40,446 nt of DNA from an uncultured Akkermansia sp. (GCA_904501915.1 CAJGCV010000004.1:1-40446), one strand, 5' to 3'. Positions 1-8,497 are shown, numbered from the stretch's first letter. Program-made: numbers and translations. The notes: generated from the letters alone by a model not told the origin.

Positions 1-164
1 ACGGATACAGGCCAAGGCCTGCGGTTTGTTTGATGTACGGTACTTGTTCTTGAAACTACGGCAAGTTCACTTCCTGAGACTTCAAAGAATGCACAAAACT
101 TCTCGTACCTTCTACCAGCAAATCTGAAACAGACCCTTTTTTAATCTTTCCGCGTCTTTTTCAG

Positions 165-192
165 TTGACTGCATGTGCGGACATGCTATAAT
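165..192 (+). promoter_or_regulatory. Sigma-70-type promoter of the PUR-like gene
   Basis: TTGACT (165-170), a 16-base spacer and a perfect TATAAT (187-192). Transcription would begin near 199, giving a leader of about 40 bases before the GTG start at 239. Upstream, 1-164 holds no gene that I can recognise. Confidence 0.75.
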
Positions 193-238
193 CTCTACCC
201 ATAGGGGTTTACGATAACCAACCCCGGGAAAGACAACA

Positions 239-445
239 GTGGACGACGACATCATTTGCACAGAAAAGATTATTGCAGACCGCAAAACCTTCTTCCTTGA
301 CCTCAAGAGCAATGCACGCGGACGCGTGGTGCGCATCACCGAAAAGGTGAGCTCCAACCGTGACCGAATCATGGTTCCGGCAGAGATTCTGGACGATTTC
401 ATTGCCGCGCTGGAGGATATTCGCCGCGCTAATAACGAAAACTGA
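239..445 (+). CDS. PUR-family small nucleic-acid-binding protein (DUF3276-like)
   Basis: A 68-residue protein. The pattern 'EKIIADRKTFFLDLKSNARG' followed by 'RVVRITEK' and a C-terminal helix 'ILDDFIAALEDI' matches the single PUR repeat of bacterial Pur-alpha-like proteins (DUF3276; the Borrelia member binds DNA and RNA). The family is a small beta-sheet plus helix that binds single-stranded nucleic acid as a dimer, usually as a regulator or chaperone in the cytoplasm. The start is GTG at 239, the only one placed sensibly downstream of the strong promoter at 165-192; a weak purine run (gggaaaga) precedes it. It is probably monocistronic, because the next gene lies 152 bases downstream with its own possible promoter. 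The targets of this member cannot be told from sequence. Confidence 0.8.
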   Translation: MDDDIICTEKIIADRKTFFLDLKSNARGRVVRITEKVSSNRDRIMVPAEILDDFIAALEDIRRANNEN

Positions 446-509
446 GTTTTCGTTTACTCCACACCTTGTGGAAATTACACCTTGTTAGTAGGATTGACAG
501 ACTTTTGTC

Positions 510-538
510 TGGACAAGTGGCTTGTGTTGTGCTTAAAT
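510..538 (+). promoter_or_regulatory. Possible promoter of the glucan operon
   Basis: TGGACA (510-515), 17-base spacer, TTAAAT (533-538). The -10 match is only 4 of 6. It lies 59 bases before the glycosyltransferase start, and the leader would be about 53 bases. Confidence 0.4.
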
Positions 539-597
539 CTCTGCGAGACTACAGCAAAGCAGTCTGCAACTTTCAATAACAAACAAACACACTGAAA

Positions 598-1896
598 ATG
601 AGGAAGATAAAAGTACTGAAATTAGGTTGGGAGTTTCCGCCTCTCATCAATGGCGGCTTAGGTGTGGCATGCATGGGTATCTCTCGCGCACTGGCAGAGA
701 AAGTAGAGCTGAATGTGATAGTACCCAAGGCCTCCCCCGAGGCAAAATATGACGGTTTCAGCCTGACAGGTGTCAACACGCTGAAGCACGAGCAGATGGA
801 AACACTGGAGGAAGGCTACACCTACGAAAGTTTCAGCGTGGTGGGTAAAGCCCCGGTAAACCTTGACCCCTACGCATGCGAAGAAGGCACACCGGGAAAC
901 ATCACCTTCACCAAGGAGGGGAAACTGCTTTTCTCTCGCATACACAAGGCAGATCTGGAGCTCTTCACGAGCAAGGAAGACCTCTACGCCGGCGACCTTG
1001 CACGCAAGGTGATTGAGTTTTCGAAGATTTGCGCTGTGATGGCACGTAAGTACGACTTTGACGTGGTGCACGCGCATGACTGGATGACATATCTGGCTGG
1101 TGTAGAAGTAAAGAAGGCAACAGGCAAGCCGCTGGTGGTGCACCTGCATGCATCGCAGTTCGACCGCGCCGGCGCAGATGCCCGCGGCTGGATTTACGAT
1201 ATTGAAAAATACGGCATGGAACAGGCAGACGCCGTGATTCCGGTATCCAAATACACCGGCACGATTGCCGCCGGACATTATGGCATTGACCCGGCCAAGA
1301 TTTTCCCGGTACACAATGGTGCGGATCCCGTACACGTATTCCACAGCAAGAAGAAGTTCCCGGAAAAGCTTGTACTCTTCCTGGGACGCCTTACCGCCCA
1401 GAAGGGACCGGAGTTCTTCCTGCAGATTGCAGCCAAGGTGCTGGAACAGACGGACAATGTGCGTTTCGTGATGGCCGGTACTGGCGAGAAGCTGCGCCAG
1501 CTCATCGAAACCGGCGCTTTCCACGGAGTGGGAGACAAATTCCACTTCACCGGATTCCTGAACAAGCAGAAAGTCAACGAGCTGCTCTCCATGACAGATG
1601 TATACTGCATGCCGTCGGTATCTGAGCCGTTCGGGCTGTCAGCACTGGAAGCCGCGCAGTTCAACATTCCCGCCGTCATCTCCAAGCAAAGTGGCGTGGC
1701 AGAGGTGATGAAAGGCGCCCTGAAGGCAGACTTCTGGGATGTGAACATGATGGCCAGGCACATTGTAGACCTGGTGACAGATGAAGGACTCTACAAACAA
1801 GTGGCAGAGCAGAGTGCCCAGGATATCAAGAATTCGAACTGGGAAACCGCTGCCGATAAGATGATTAAGGTATACCACCACGTATTAGGCTGGTAA
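598..1896 (+). CDS. Glycogen synthase-like glycosyltransferase (GT-B fold)
   Basis: 432 residues. The N-terminal 'KLGWEFPPLINGGLGVAC' is the GGLG nucleotide-sugar loop seen in starch/glycogen synthases and GT4 enzymes. The C-terminal half has the acceptor/donor segment 'LFLGRLTAQKG' and the EX7E motif 'SEPFGLSALE' with Glu343 and Glu351, the pair that holds the donor sugar in retaining GT-B enzymes. It probably transfers glucose from a nucleotide sugar to a growing alpha-glucan in the cytoplasm. The length fits a GT4-like enzyme and is shorter than typical GlgA (about 480). A GH57 amylase-like gene follows 30 bases later, the same pairing I recall from Bacteroides glycogen loci, which supports the glucan role. 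There is no Shine-Dalgarno before the ATG. The exact donor (ADP- or UDP-glucose) is unknown. Confidence 0.85.
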   Translation: MRKIKVLKLGWEFPPLINGGLGVACMGISRALAEKVELNVIVPKASPEAKYDGFSLTGVNTLKHEQMETLEEGYTYESFSVVGKAPVNLDPYACEEGTPGNITFTKEGKLLFSRIHKADLELFTSKEDLYAGDLARKVIEFSKICAVMARKYDFDVVHAHDWMTYLAGVEVKKATGKPLVVHLHASQFDRAGADARGWIYDIEKYGMEQADAVIPVSKYTGTIAAGHYGIDPAKIFPVHNGADPVHVFHSKKKFPEKLVLFLGRLTAQKGPEFFLQIAAKVLEQTDNVRFVMAGTGEKLRQLIETGAFHGVGDKFHFTGFLNKQKVNELLSMTDVYCMPSVSEPFGLSALEAAQFNIPAVISKQSGVAEVMKGALKADFWDVNMMARHIVDLVTDEGLYKQVAEQSAQDIKNSNWETAADKMIKVYHHVLGW

Positions 1897-1926
1897 TAGA
1901 AACAATTTCAGCATTCGTCTAAAGGT

Positions 1927-3111
1927 ATGAATATCACGCTTACGTTTCATGCGCATCAGCCGAACCGCCTGATACCGTATGATTTCTTCAAGATTGGCGA
2001 ACACGCATTCTATGAGGACGACCAGATGAATGGTCGTGTACTCAGTGAAGTGGCAGAGCGATGCTACCTGCCGGCCAATCGCATGATGAAGCAGCTCATT
2101 GAGCTTTCAGACGGCAAGTTCAAATTTGCCCTCGCCATTTCCGGTGTTATCCTTGAACAGGCAAAATACCACCGGCCGGACCTCATCACCTCCTTCCAGG
2201 AACTGGCAGAAACCGGATGTGTGGAGTTCCTTGCCATGCCGTACTATGCCTCCCTGGCATCCCTGTACTCCACAGGTGAATTTGCGGAGCAGGTAGAGGA
2301 GCACTGCGACCTCATCGAAGAACTCTTCGGGCAGCGCCCCACCGTGCTGTGGAATACAGGCATGCTCTATTCAAACGCTATTGCTGCACAGGCATACGAT
2401 ATGGGGTTTGAAGGCATCATGGCAGATGGCAGCGGACGCATGATGAGCAACCGCAACACGAATGACCTGCAGTGCGCACCACTCATAGACAAGACCAAGA
2501 CACTACTGCGCCACCGCCACCTTTCCAACGACCTGGCAAACCGCCGCACAGACCCCAGCTGGAGAGAATACCCGCTCTCTCCCTACACGTTTGTGGAATG
2601 GCTCAGCGCGGAACAGGGCCAGGTTGTCAACATTTCCATGGACTACGAAACGCTCGGAGAACGCCAGGCAGACAGCACGGGTGTATTCGAGTTCTGGCGC
2701 ACCATGATAACCGCTGCGCTCTTTGCCGGGAACGAGTTCTACACACCTGGCGAAGCCGTCCGCGCCTTCCCCTCAACCGGCACACTGAATTGCCCGAACC
2801 CGGTGAGCTGCTCCACCTTCGGCACCACAACCCACTGGAACGGCAACGTGATGCAGCAGGAAGCCATCAAGAAGATATACGATCTGGAATCCGCAGTCAA
2901 GGCGAGCGAAGACCGGGATATGATTCACGTGTGGCGCAAGTTGCAGAGCGCAGACCACTTCCACTACATGGAGAAGAGCAACGGATTCACCCCCTACCCC
3001 TCTCCGTACGATGCATACATCTATTACATGAACGCTCTGGCAGACCTGCAGGTCCGCGTCAAACAGGAGGCTGAGCTCATCCACAAGGCCAGTAACGCTA
3101 CGCTGGCTTAA
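1927..3111 (+). CDS. GH57 alpha-amylase-like protein, nucleophile position degenerate
   Basis: 394 residues. The N-terminal 'FHAHQP' is conserved region 1 of glycoside hydrolase family 57, and the barrel continues with 'CVEFLAMPYYASLASL', 'VLWNTGMLYSNAIA' and 'VNISMDYETLG'. In active members of the MJ1611 type the third block reads N-T-E-L-I, with the nucleophile Glu near residue 145 and the proton donor Asp near 237. Here residue 145 is Gly and Asp239 is kept. GH57 'amylase-like' proteins lacking catalytic residues are known in Bacteroides relatives. The protein may therefore bind or remodel glycogen rather than hydrolyse it, or use another residue. It is cotranscribed with the upstream glycosyltransferase (30-base gap) and ends at a strong terminator. 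There is no signal peptide, so it is cytoplasmic. Confidence 0.82.
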   Translation: MNITLTFHAHQPNRLIPYDFFKIGEHAFYEDDQMNGRVLSEVAERCYLPANRMMKQLIELSDGKFKFALAISGVILEQAKYHRPDLITSFQELAETGCVEFLAMPYYASLASLYSTGEFAEQVEEHCDLIEELFGQRPTVLWNTGMLYSNAIAAQAYDMGFEGIMADGSGRMMSNRNTNDLQCAPLIDKTKTLLRHRHLSNDLANRRTDPSWREYPLSPYTFVEWLSAEQGQVVNISMDYETLGERQADSTGVFEFWRTMITAALFAGNEFYTPGEAVRAFPSTGTLNCPNPVSCSTFGTTTHWNGNVMQQEAIKKIYDLESAVKASEDRDMIHVWRKLQSADHFHYMEKSNGFTPYPSPYDAYIYYMNALADLQVRVKQEAELIHKASNATLA

Positions 3112-3124
3112 ATACTTCACTACT

Positions 3125-3167
3125 AAAAAAGCCCCACGTGCTGAATATAGCAGCGTGGGGCTTTTTT
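3125..3167. terminator. Bidirectional intrinsic terminator
   Basis: GCCCCACG (3131-3138) pairs with CGTGGGGC (3154-3161), flanked by A6 on the left and T6 on the right. It can end both the glucan operon and the convergent gene at 3177-3866. Confidence 0.9.
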
Positions 3168-3176
3168 ATCAACAAA

Positions 3177-3866
3177 TCACCGCACCCATTTACCGGCACC
3201 GACAGGCAATTTACCTTCGCCAACCGGTTGATAGCGGGTGGATTCAAGATTTCCCCAGAGAGCAACCTTAAATGCCTCTCTCCAGAATTTACTCATGCTA
3301 CGCCCAGTGTAGCAACCATAGCTCCAGCACTCGGCATAAGGAGCAAAAACCGCAGGGTTGATTTTTGCAGCAAGATCTTTCTCATGCATCCATGCCGTGG
3401 ATGCCGCCATGATATCATTGCTGTAATCGAGCATGAACGCATGGGGGTTGCTATGCCCGAAATAAATAAACGCGGTAATGCTATCCTCCTTATTGCGCGG
3501 AGCTTTGTTTATTGCCTCGTACGCCTCATCTGCCGAATCTACAAACTTGAAACGGATGTTGCGCTTGGCTGCGGTTTCCCGGATACGGGAGACATAGTCA
3601 ATCTTGTTTTCCTTACCACGGGTCACATATGAAGGGCGGTACACAATCCAGAGGATATCCCGCTCGGGATTTCGCGCAAGCGCGCCATCAATATATACTG
3701 TGGAAGCCCGCACAAAATTGGCCCACCAGTTATCGTGTGCAGCAGGTCCACGCAAATTTTCCCAGGACCGCAGGGCCACACCGCCGCACAGCACCACCTC
3801 AACCCCCTGAGACAGGGAACAGCAGGCACACACAGCCGCCAGAATCAGATTTCTCACCGTTTTCAT
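3177..3866 (-). CDS. Secreted protein of unknown function, possible clan-CD (caspase-like) fold
   Basis: 229 residues with a signal peptide (MKTVRNLILAAVCACCSLSQG). I do not recognise the family. Two segments look like the catalytic pair of clan-CD cysteine peptidases: a hydrophobic strand ending in His, 'FIYFGHS' (His138), and a later strand ending in Cys, 'SYGCYTG' (Cys185), reminiscent of the ATHG / ACxTG motifs of CHAT and caspase-like proteins. The protein would act outside the cytoplasmic membrane. It is transcribed divergently from valS, with a good promoter (3878-3906) whose -10 lies inside an inverted repeat. The -10 ends 11 bases before the ATG, so the mRNA is nearly leaderless. That this is a real gene is well supported by the signal peptide, promoter and terminator. 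The peptidase idea is inference. Confidence 0.75.
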   Translation of the reverse strand: MKTVRNLILAAVCACCSLSQGVEVVLCGGVALRSWENLRGPAAHDNWWANFVRASTVYIDGALARNPERDILWIVYRPSYVTRGKENKIDYVSRIRETAAKRNIRFKFVDSADEAYEAINKAPRNKEDSITAFIYFGHSNPHAFMLDYSNDIMAASTAWMHEKDLAAKINPAVFAPYAECWSYGCYTGRSMSKFWREAFKVALWGNLESTRYQPVGEGKLPVGAGKWVR

Positions 3867-3876
3867 CTTGCAGAGC

Positions 3877-3899
3877 GAGCATACAGGAAGAGTATGCTC
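3877..3899. promoter_or_regulatory. Inverted repeat overlapping the promoter, possible operator
   Basis: GAGCATAC (3877-3884), 7-base gap, GTATGCTC (3892-3899): a perfect 8-base palindromic pair covering the -10 and the spacer of the minus-strand promoter. This placement is typical of a repressor site. The regulator is unknown. Confidence 0.5.
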
Positions 3900-3906
3900 C
3901 TGTCAA
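3878..3906 (-). promoter_or_regulatory. Promoter of the secreted caspase-like gene
   Basis: Read on the minus strand: TTGACA (3906-3901), 17-base spacer, TATGCT (3883-3878), then 11 bases to the ATG at 3866. The perfect -35 and ideal spacing make this a strong prediction. The 5' leader would be about 4-5 bases. Confidence 0.75.
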
Positions 3907-3940
3907 GGGTTCACTGAGTGCGTCAACCATGCAAAAAGGC

Positions 3941-3969
3941 TTGATTTCAGCATACATTAGGAGTAGAAT
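3941..3969 (+). promoter_or_regulatory. Promoter of valS
   Basis: TTGATT (3941-3946), 17-base spacer, TAGAAT (3964-3969). Only 10 bases separate the -10 from the ATG at 3980, so the mRNA would have almost no leader. Confidence 0.7.
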
Positions 3970-3979
3970 CGCCGCCGTC

Positions 3980-6649
3980 ATGACTGAATTGCCCAAGGCT
4001 TACGAACCGACCTTAGTTGAAGAGAAATGGCAGACCCGCTGGATATCAGAGGGTTGCTTCCACGCTGACCCCCATTCTGACAAACCCGCATACAGCATTG
4101 TCATCCCCCCGCCCAACGTAACAGGTGTGCTGCACATGGGGCACGTGCTCAACAACACAATTCAGGACATTCTGGCGCGCCGCGCTCGCCAGGAAGGCAA
4201 GGAGGTACTCTGGCTCCCCGGCACAGACCACGCGGGCATTGCAACCCAGGCTCGCGTCGAAAAGGAACTTGCCAAGGAAACCCCGCCCCGCACACGCTTT
4301 GACGTAGGCCGTGAGGATTTCGTCAACATGGTGTGGGATTGGAAGGAAAAACACGGCGGCATCATCATCAACCAGCTTAAGAAGCTGGGCTGCTCCTGCG
4401 ACTGGGAGCGCGAGCGTTTCACCATGGACGACGTGTACGCACCGGAGGTTGCACGCGTATTCACCGAACTGTTCAACGAAGGGCTTATCTACCGTGGTCA
4501 CCGCATGGTGAACTGGGACCCGGTGCTGCTCACCGCGCTTTCTGACGAGGAGGTAATCATGACACCCTCCAAGAGCAAGCTCTACACCATCCGCTACAAA
4601 CTGGCAGACGGCAGCGGCCAGCTGCTCGTCTCCACCACACGTCCGGAAACCATCATGGCCGACGTTGCCGTGGCTGTGAACCCGAAAGACCCGCGCTTCG
4701 GTCATCTCATCGGCAAAACCGTTATCCGCCCGCTCTGCGAAACAGAAATCCCGATTATTGCCGATGAACACGTGGAAATCGACTTCGGTACAGGCGCTCT
4801 GAAAATCACCCCTGCCCACGACCGCACCGACTTCGAGGTGGGCATGAAGAACAACCTTGAAATCATCGACGTCCTCACGGCAGATGGTCACATCAACTGC
4901 CCCGGCTGCCCTGAGCTGCACGGACTGGACCGCTTCGTGGCACGCGAGAAATCCATTGAGCTCATCGAAGCCAAGGGGCTTCTGGAAAAGGTGGAAGAAT
5001 ACGAAAACAATGTGGGTATCTCCCAGCGCTCTGACGTTCCGATTGAACCGCGCCTGAGCATGCAGTGGTTCCTTAAGTACCCCTGCGTCAAGGAAGCGGC
5101 AGAAGCTGTAGCCAATGGAGACATCGTATTCCGCCCTGCCCACTGGGCCAAGACCTACGCTCACTGGCTGGAAGGCATCCAGGACTGGTGCATCTCCCGC
5201 CAGCTGTGGTGGGGACACCGTATCCCGGTATGGTATCGCAAGGAAAAAGCAGCAGAGCTTCAGGCAGCCACCAAACTCGACGCACAGGATGCCGCCGCTG
5301 GCGATATCTATGTGGGCGTGAATCCCCCCGCCGACCCCGAAAACTGGGTGCAGGATGAAGATGCTCTGGACACCTGGTTCAGCAGCTGGCTGTGGCCTTT
5401 CTCCACCATGGACAAGGATTGTCTCGCCAAGTTCTACCCGACCAGCGACCTGGTGACCGGCCCGGACATCATTTTCTTCTGGGTGGCACGCATGATTATG
5501 GCCGGCTATCGTTTTGCAGACGGCAAGCCCTTCGGCAACGTATTCTTCACCTCCATCGTGCGTGACCTGCTGGGCCGCAAGATGAGCAAGAGTCTGGGCA
5601 ACAGCCCCGACCCGCTCGACCTCATTGCCAAATACGGCGCAGACGGTCTGCGCTTCGGGCTTATGCGCATAGCTCCCACCGGCACCGATGTGAAATTCGA
5701 CGAGAAACAGATTGAGGAAGGCAAGAACTTTGCCAACAAGCTGTACAACGCCGCACGCTTCCGCATGATGCAGGGTGCAGCCAGCACCGAACCTGCGCCC
5801 AGGTTCACGGCTGTTCACATTGACATTCTCTCCAAGCTCAAAGAGCTGCACGCTACTGTGGCAGAGGGGCTTGGCAAGTACGAATTCAATACATACACAC
5901 AGAGTCTCTACACCTTCTTCTGGAACGAATACTGCTCCCTGTTCCTGGAAGCCGTGAAGAACGACCTGCGCGACGGGGACCCCGCCGTAAAGAACGCCAC
6001 CCTCTTCACCATGGATACCGTGCTGCGCCACTACCTGGCACTGCTCGCCCCCATCATGCCCCACATTGCAGAAGAGCTCTGGGCAAGCCTGGGCTTTGCC
6101 AAGGACGGGCAGCCGCTTATGAGCACTACTCTGCCGAATGCAGATACCCTGCTCTCCGGCCTGGACAGCACCGAAGTTTCCAAAGCACGCGCCACAGCCA
6201 CGGCTTTGTACGACACGGCAAACAAAGCGCGCAATCTGAAAGCGGAATACAATCTCGCCACCAATCGTAAGGTAAAGTTCGTGCTCAAACCAGCAGCCCT
6301 TCCTGTCGATGCAGACCTTGCAGCCCGCCTGGCACTGCTTGCTGGCGCGCAGAGCACAGAGGTGAACGCAGCATACGATGCTCCCAAGGGCACCCCCACA
6401 GCGCTCACTCCGCTGGGAGAACTCTTCCTGCCGCTGGAAGGGCTTGTAGATGTAGAGGCAGAACGCAGCCGCATCACCAAGGAACTTGAAAAGATGGAGA
6501 AGGAAATCGCCAAGAGCAAGGCCAAACTGGGCAATGCTTCCTTTGTGGACCGGGCTCCCGCTGCCGTTGTAGAACAGGAGCGAGCCCGCCTGACGGAATG
6601 GGAAGCAAAAACAGCTCAGCTTCAAGCCATGCTTGCCGCACTTTCCTGA
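3980..6649 (+). CDS. valS: Valyl-tRNA synthetase
   Basis: 889 residues, normal for bacterial ValRS. It charges tRNA-Val with valine in the cytoplasm. Class I signatures are present: 'PPPNVTGVLHMGH' with the HIGH-type motif HMGH at residues 52-55, and KMSKS at residues 534-538. The CP1 editing domain lies between them, and the C-terminus has the charged coiled-coil arm typical of ValRS ('EKMEKEIAKSKAKLGN' region). I chose the ATG at 3980 (MTELPKAYEP) because the conserved N-terminus begins there and a promoter sits directly upstream. The reading frame is open further 5' but that part has no family similarity. The downstream membrane-protein gene begins 22 bases after the stop and is probably cotranscribed. 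Confidence 0.97.
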   Translation: MTELPKAYEPTLVEEKWQTRWISEGCFHADPHSDKPAYSIVIPPPNVTGVLHMGHVLNNTIQDILARRARQEGKEVLWLPGTDHAGIATQARVEKELAKETPPRTRFDVGREDFVNMVWDWKEKHGGIIINQLKKLGCSCDWERERFTMDDVYAPEVARVFTELFNEGLIYRGHRMVNWDPVLLTALSDEEVIMTPSKSKLYTIRYKLADGSGQLLVSTTRPETIMADVAVAVNPKDPRFGHLIGKTVIRPLCETEIPIIADEHVEIDFGTGALKITPAHDRTDFEVGMKNNLEIIDVLTADGHINCPGCPELHGLDRFVAREKSIELIEAKGLLEKVEEYENNVGISQRSDVPIEPRLSMQWFLKYPCVKEAAEAVANGDIVFRPAHWAKTYAHWLEGIQDWCISRQLWWGHRIPVWYRKEKAAELQAATKLDAQDAAAGDIYVGVNPPADPENWVQDEDALDTWFSSWLWPFSTMDKDCLAKFYPTSDLVTGPDIIFFWVARMIMAGYRFADGKPFGNVFFTSIVRDLLGRKMSKSLGNSPDPLDLIAKYGADGLRFGLMRIAPTGTDVKFDEKQIEEGKNFANKLYNAARFRMMQGAASTEPAPRFTAVHIDILSKLKELHATVAEGLGKYEFNTYTQSLYTFFWNEYCSLFLEAVKNDLRDGDPAVKNATLFTMDTVLRHYLALLAPIMPHIAEELWASLGFAKDGQPLMSTTLPNADTLLSGLDSTEVSKARATATALYDTANKARNLKAEYNLATNRKVKFVLKPAALPVDADLAARLALLAGAQSTEVNAAYDAPKGTPTALTPLGELFLPLEGLVDVEAERSRITKELEKMEKEIAKSKAKLGNASFVDRAPAAVVEQERARLTEWEAKTAQLQAMLAALS

Positions 6650-6671
6650 TTCACCTCCACTCGTTCTTCCC

Positions 6672-7415
6672 ATGGCTATTAATCCATTCAGCAAACTTAC
6701 TGAACAGGAGCTGGAGTTACTCAAACTCTGCGGTATTACTTCTGCCGACCAAATTCTGAAATCCACGCCTGAATCCATTCTGGCGGACGTGCAATTAGCG
6801 CAGCAGTACTTTCCCGATAAGCAACTCACGCTGACAATAAGCCAGCTTCAGGCTTTACACCAGGCCTGCCTGAATTATATTGATGAGATTACACCCACGC
6901 CCAGAATAAATGATTTAGATATCGTCAATGTCGGGCCTACTACGGGATTCCGATCTCAGCACAAGACTGCAATGCCTACAAAGGAACAGAAAAAGAGGCA
7001 TCAGAAACAAATTCTGCACAGCCCCGTGCGCGATGGTCATTACATCAAAAACGCGCTGGCTTCTCTGGGCGTCCTGTTGCTTATCATCCCCACGGCATCC
7101 ATCTTTGTCCTGCCTCTCATGATGATAACTGACAACCTGCCAGACATCTCACTGAAAGTTCTTGCCGTATTGCTTTTTGTAGTGCCTGTTCTGCCGTACC
7201 TGTTCATCTCACGCAGTGCTACCTGTCCGGTCTGCCACGTGAGGCTCTTCACGTTCAAGAACTATTCCAGAAACCGTGCAGCTCACTATATTCCAGGGCT
7301 GGGTTACAACGTAGCAACTGCGCTCCACATCATTTTTCTGGCCCGCTATACCTGCCCCGGTTGTGGCACCCCTGTAAAGCTCCACGGAAAAAAAGGCAGA
7401 AACCGTCATCACTAA
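6672..7415 (+). CDS. Membrane protein with C-terminal zinc ribbon
   Basis: 247 residues from the ATG at 6672 (MAINPFSKLT). The N-terminal ~80 residues are helical and soluble, with 'ELELLKLCGITSADQIL' resembling a helix-hairpin-helix-like or DUF4332-like module. Two hydrophobic segments follow at about residues 120-147 and 155-180. After them come two Cys pairs, CPVC and CPGCG, about 50 residues apart, which should form a zinc ribbon. I do not recognise the full family. It follows valS by 22 bases and precedes a small exported protein, suggesting one transcript ending at the terminator at 7867. Function unknown. Confidence 0.7.
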   Translation: MAINPFSKLTEQELELLKLCGITSADQILKSTPESILADVQLAQQYFPDKQLTLTISQLQALHQACLNYIDEITPTPRINDLDIVNVGPTTGFRSQHKTAMPTKEQKKRHQKQILHSPVRDGHYIKNALASLGVLLLIIPTASIFVLPLMMITDNLPDISLKVLAVLLFVVPVLPYLFISRSATCPVCHVRLFTFKNYSRNRAAHYIPGLGYNVATALHIIFLARYTCPGCGTPVKLHGKKGRNRHH

Positions 7416-7429
7416 CGTTCCAGCACCGT

Positions 7430-7849
7430 ATGCAGAAGCTCTTGCCTTTCCTTGTTCTGGCGTGCACAGCCGTACACATTGCCCCTGCCAGCGAGCAGCC
7501 CGGCAACCATGTTGACCTGACTACAGCCATTCTCGCCTTTATGTCGCGCACAGAATTGTGCCTCAACGCCTGCCGTGATGCAGAATCACTCAAAGCTGCC
7601 GTCCCGCAATTAAAGGAACTGAAGGCAGAGTGTGATAAACTCGCGAGCATCCAACGAGCCCTTCCGGAACCCACCATCCAGGACTATATGGCGGTTCAGA
7701 AACACATGGCTACATTCAACACCATATGGAAAGCCATCCGAACCCACATTGAACGCCTGGAGGAGGAAAAAATCATGACCCAGGAGGTTCGCGACATCTT
7801 GTTTATCGCTCCCCCGGACGCTGACACAGCCACACCACACGTTCAGTAA
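7430..7849 (+). CDS. Small exported protein of unknown function
   Basis: 139 residues from the ATG at 7430. The N-terminus 'MQKLLPFLVLACTAVHIAPAS' is a signal peptide, and the rest is predicted helical with many charged residues (for example 'QLKELKAECDKLASIQ'). No family recognised. It starts 14 bases after the zinc-ribbon membrane protein and is followed by an intrinsic terminator, so it is probably the last gene of the valS transcript. The frame is open upstream, but the signal peptide fixes this start. Confidence 0.65.
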   Translation: MQKLLPFLVLACTAVHIAPASEQPGNHVDLTTAILAFMSRTELCLNACRDAESLKAAVPQLKELKAECDKLASIQRALPEPTIQDYMAVQKHMATFNTIWKAIRTHIERLEEEKIMTQEVRDILFIAPPDADTATPHVQ

Positions 7850-7866
7850 AAACTTTTTTACTCCTC

Positions 7867-7901
7867 AAAATCACAACATATGGTATATGTTGTGATTTTT
7901 T
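7867..7901 (+). terminator. Intrinsic terminator
   Basis: AAAATCACAACATA pairs with TATGTTGTGATTTT around a short loop, followed by a T6 run. It ends the valS-membrane protein-exported protein transcript. The A-rich 5' side allows some function in both directions. Confidence 0.85.
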
Positions 7902-7956
7902 ACCCCCACATCATCCTTGTACCGGAAAACGCTTAAGGATGGCAGAAATTTTGGGC

Positions 7957-7984
7957 TTGCAAAAATTACATTAACCCGTAATAT
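7957..7984 (+). promoter_or_regulatory. Promoter of the marR-pgeF cluster
   Basis: TTGCAA (7957-7962), 16-base spacer, TAATAT (7979-7984). The start site would be near 7991, leaving a leader of about 20 bases before the ATG at 8011. Confidence 0.6.
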
Positions 7985-8010
7985 CTTATCTGAACAGCCC
8001 CTCTAAAACG

Positions 8011-8481
8011 ATGCTCAGATCATCAATTACTACCGATAATCAGCACGAACAAGATGTGCAGCACCTTGCAGACTTCGTTCTCTTCTCTCAGCGCAGCTGC
8101 ATTCTCAGACTCTCCCCGGAGCTGACCAAGGGTAAGGTATCATTCCCGCAGTTTTTCCTGCTGGCCTACCTTGCAGAAGAAGAATGTCTCTCCATGAGCA
8201 ATATAGCAAAAATGATGGGGCACTCGACCGCAGCTGCCACCGGCATGATTGATAAACTGCAGGAGCTGGGCCACCTGAAGCGTTACACAGCAGCAGCCGA
8301 CCGACGCAAGATAATGGTGCGAATCACAGACCAGGGGCGGGAACTCGTCACCCAGATGCGTAACAACATTGCAGCAGACCTTGCCCAGATGATGGCCCGG
8401 GAAGACTCAACCACGCCGATGAATACCGCCCGCCGCGTCATCTCCCGCCGCACAGCAGCAGCCCGCAAGAACATGGCTTAA
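8011..8481 (+). CDS. MarR-family transcriptional regulator
   Basis: 156 residues. A winged helix-turn-helix is visible: 'LSMSNIAKMMGHSTAAATGM' as the helix-turn-helix with recognition helix, then the wing 'RRKIMVRITDQG'. MarR proteins are cytoplasmic dimers that usually repress their own operon and respond to small phenolic or oxidative ligands. The C-terminal ~25 residues are rich in Arg and Ala ('RRVISRRTAAARKN'), an extra basic tail. The next gene (pgeF) begins 16 bases after the stop, so the regulator probably controls its own three-gene cluster. The ligand cannot be guessed. Confidence 0.85.
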   Translation: MLRSSITTDNQHEQDVQHLADFVLFSQRSCILRLSPELTKGKVSFPQFFLLAYLAEEECLSMSNIAKMMGHSTAAATGMIDKLQELGHLKRYTAAADRRKIMVRITDQGRELVTQMRNNIAADLAQMMAREDSTTPMNTARRVISRRTAAARKNMA

Positions 8482-8497
8482 TTTTCACTTCTTCACC

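Noticed and set aside
3138..3632. Plus-strand frame opposite the secreted caspase-like gene
   Set aside because: It begins inside the terminator stem and lacks a promoter; the minus strand has a signal peptide, promoter and terminator.
4046..6829. Very long minus-strand reading frame opposite valS
   Set aside because: It is a by-product of biased codon use in valS; the translation is Cys/His-rich and matches nothing, while valS has complete motifs.
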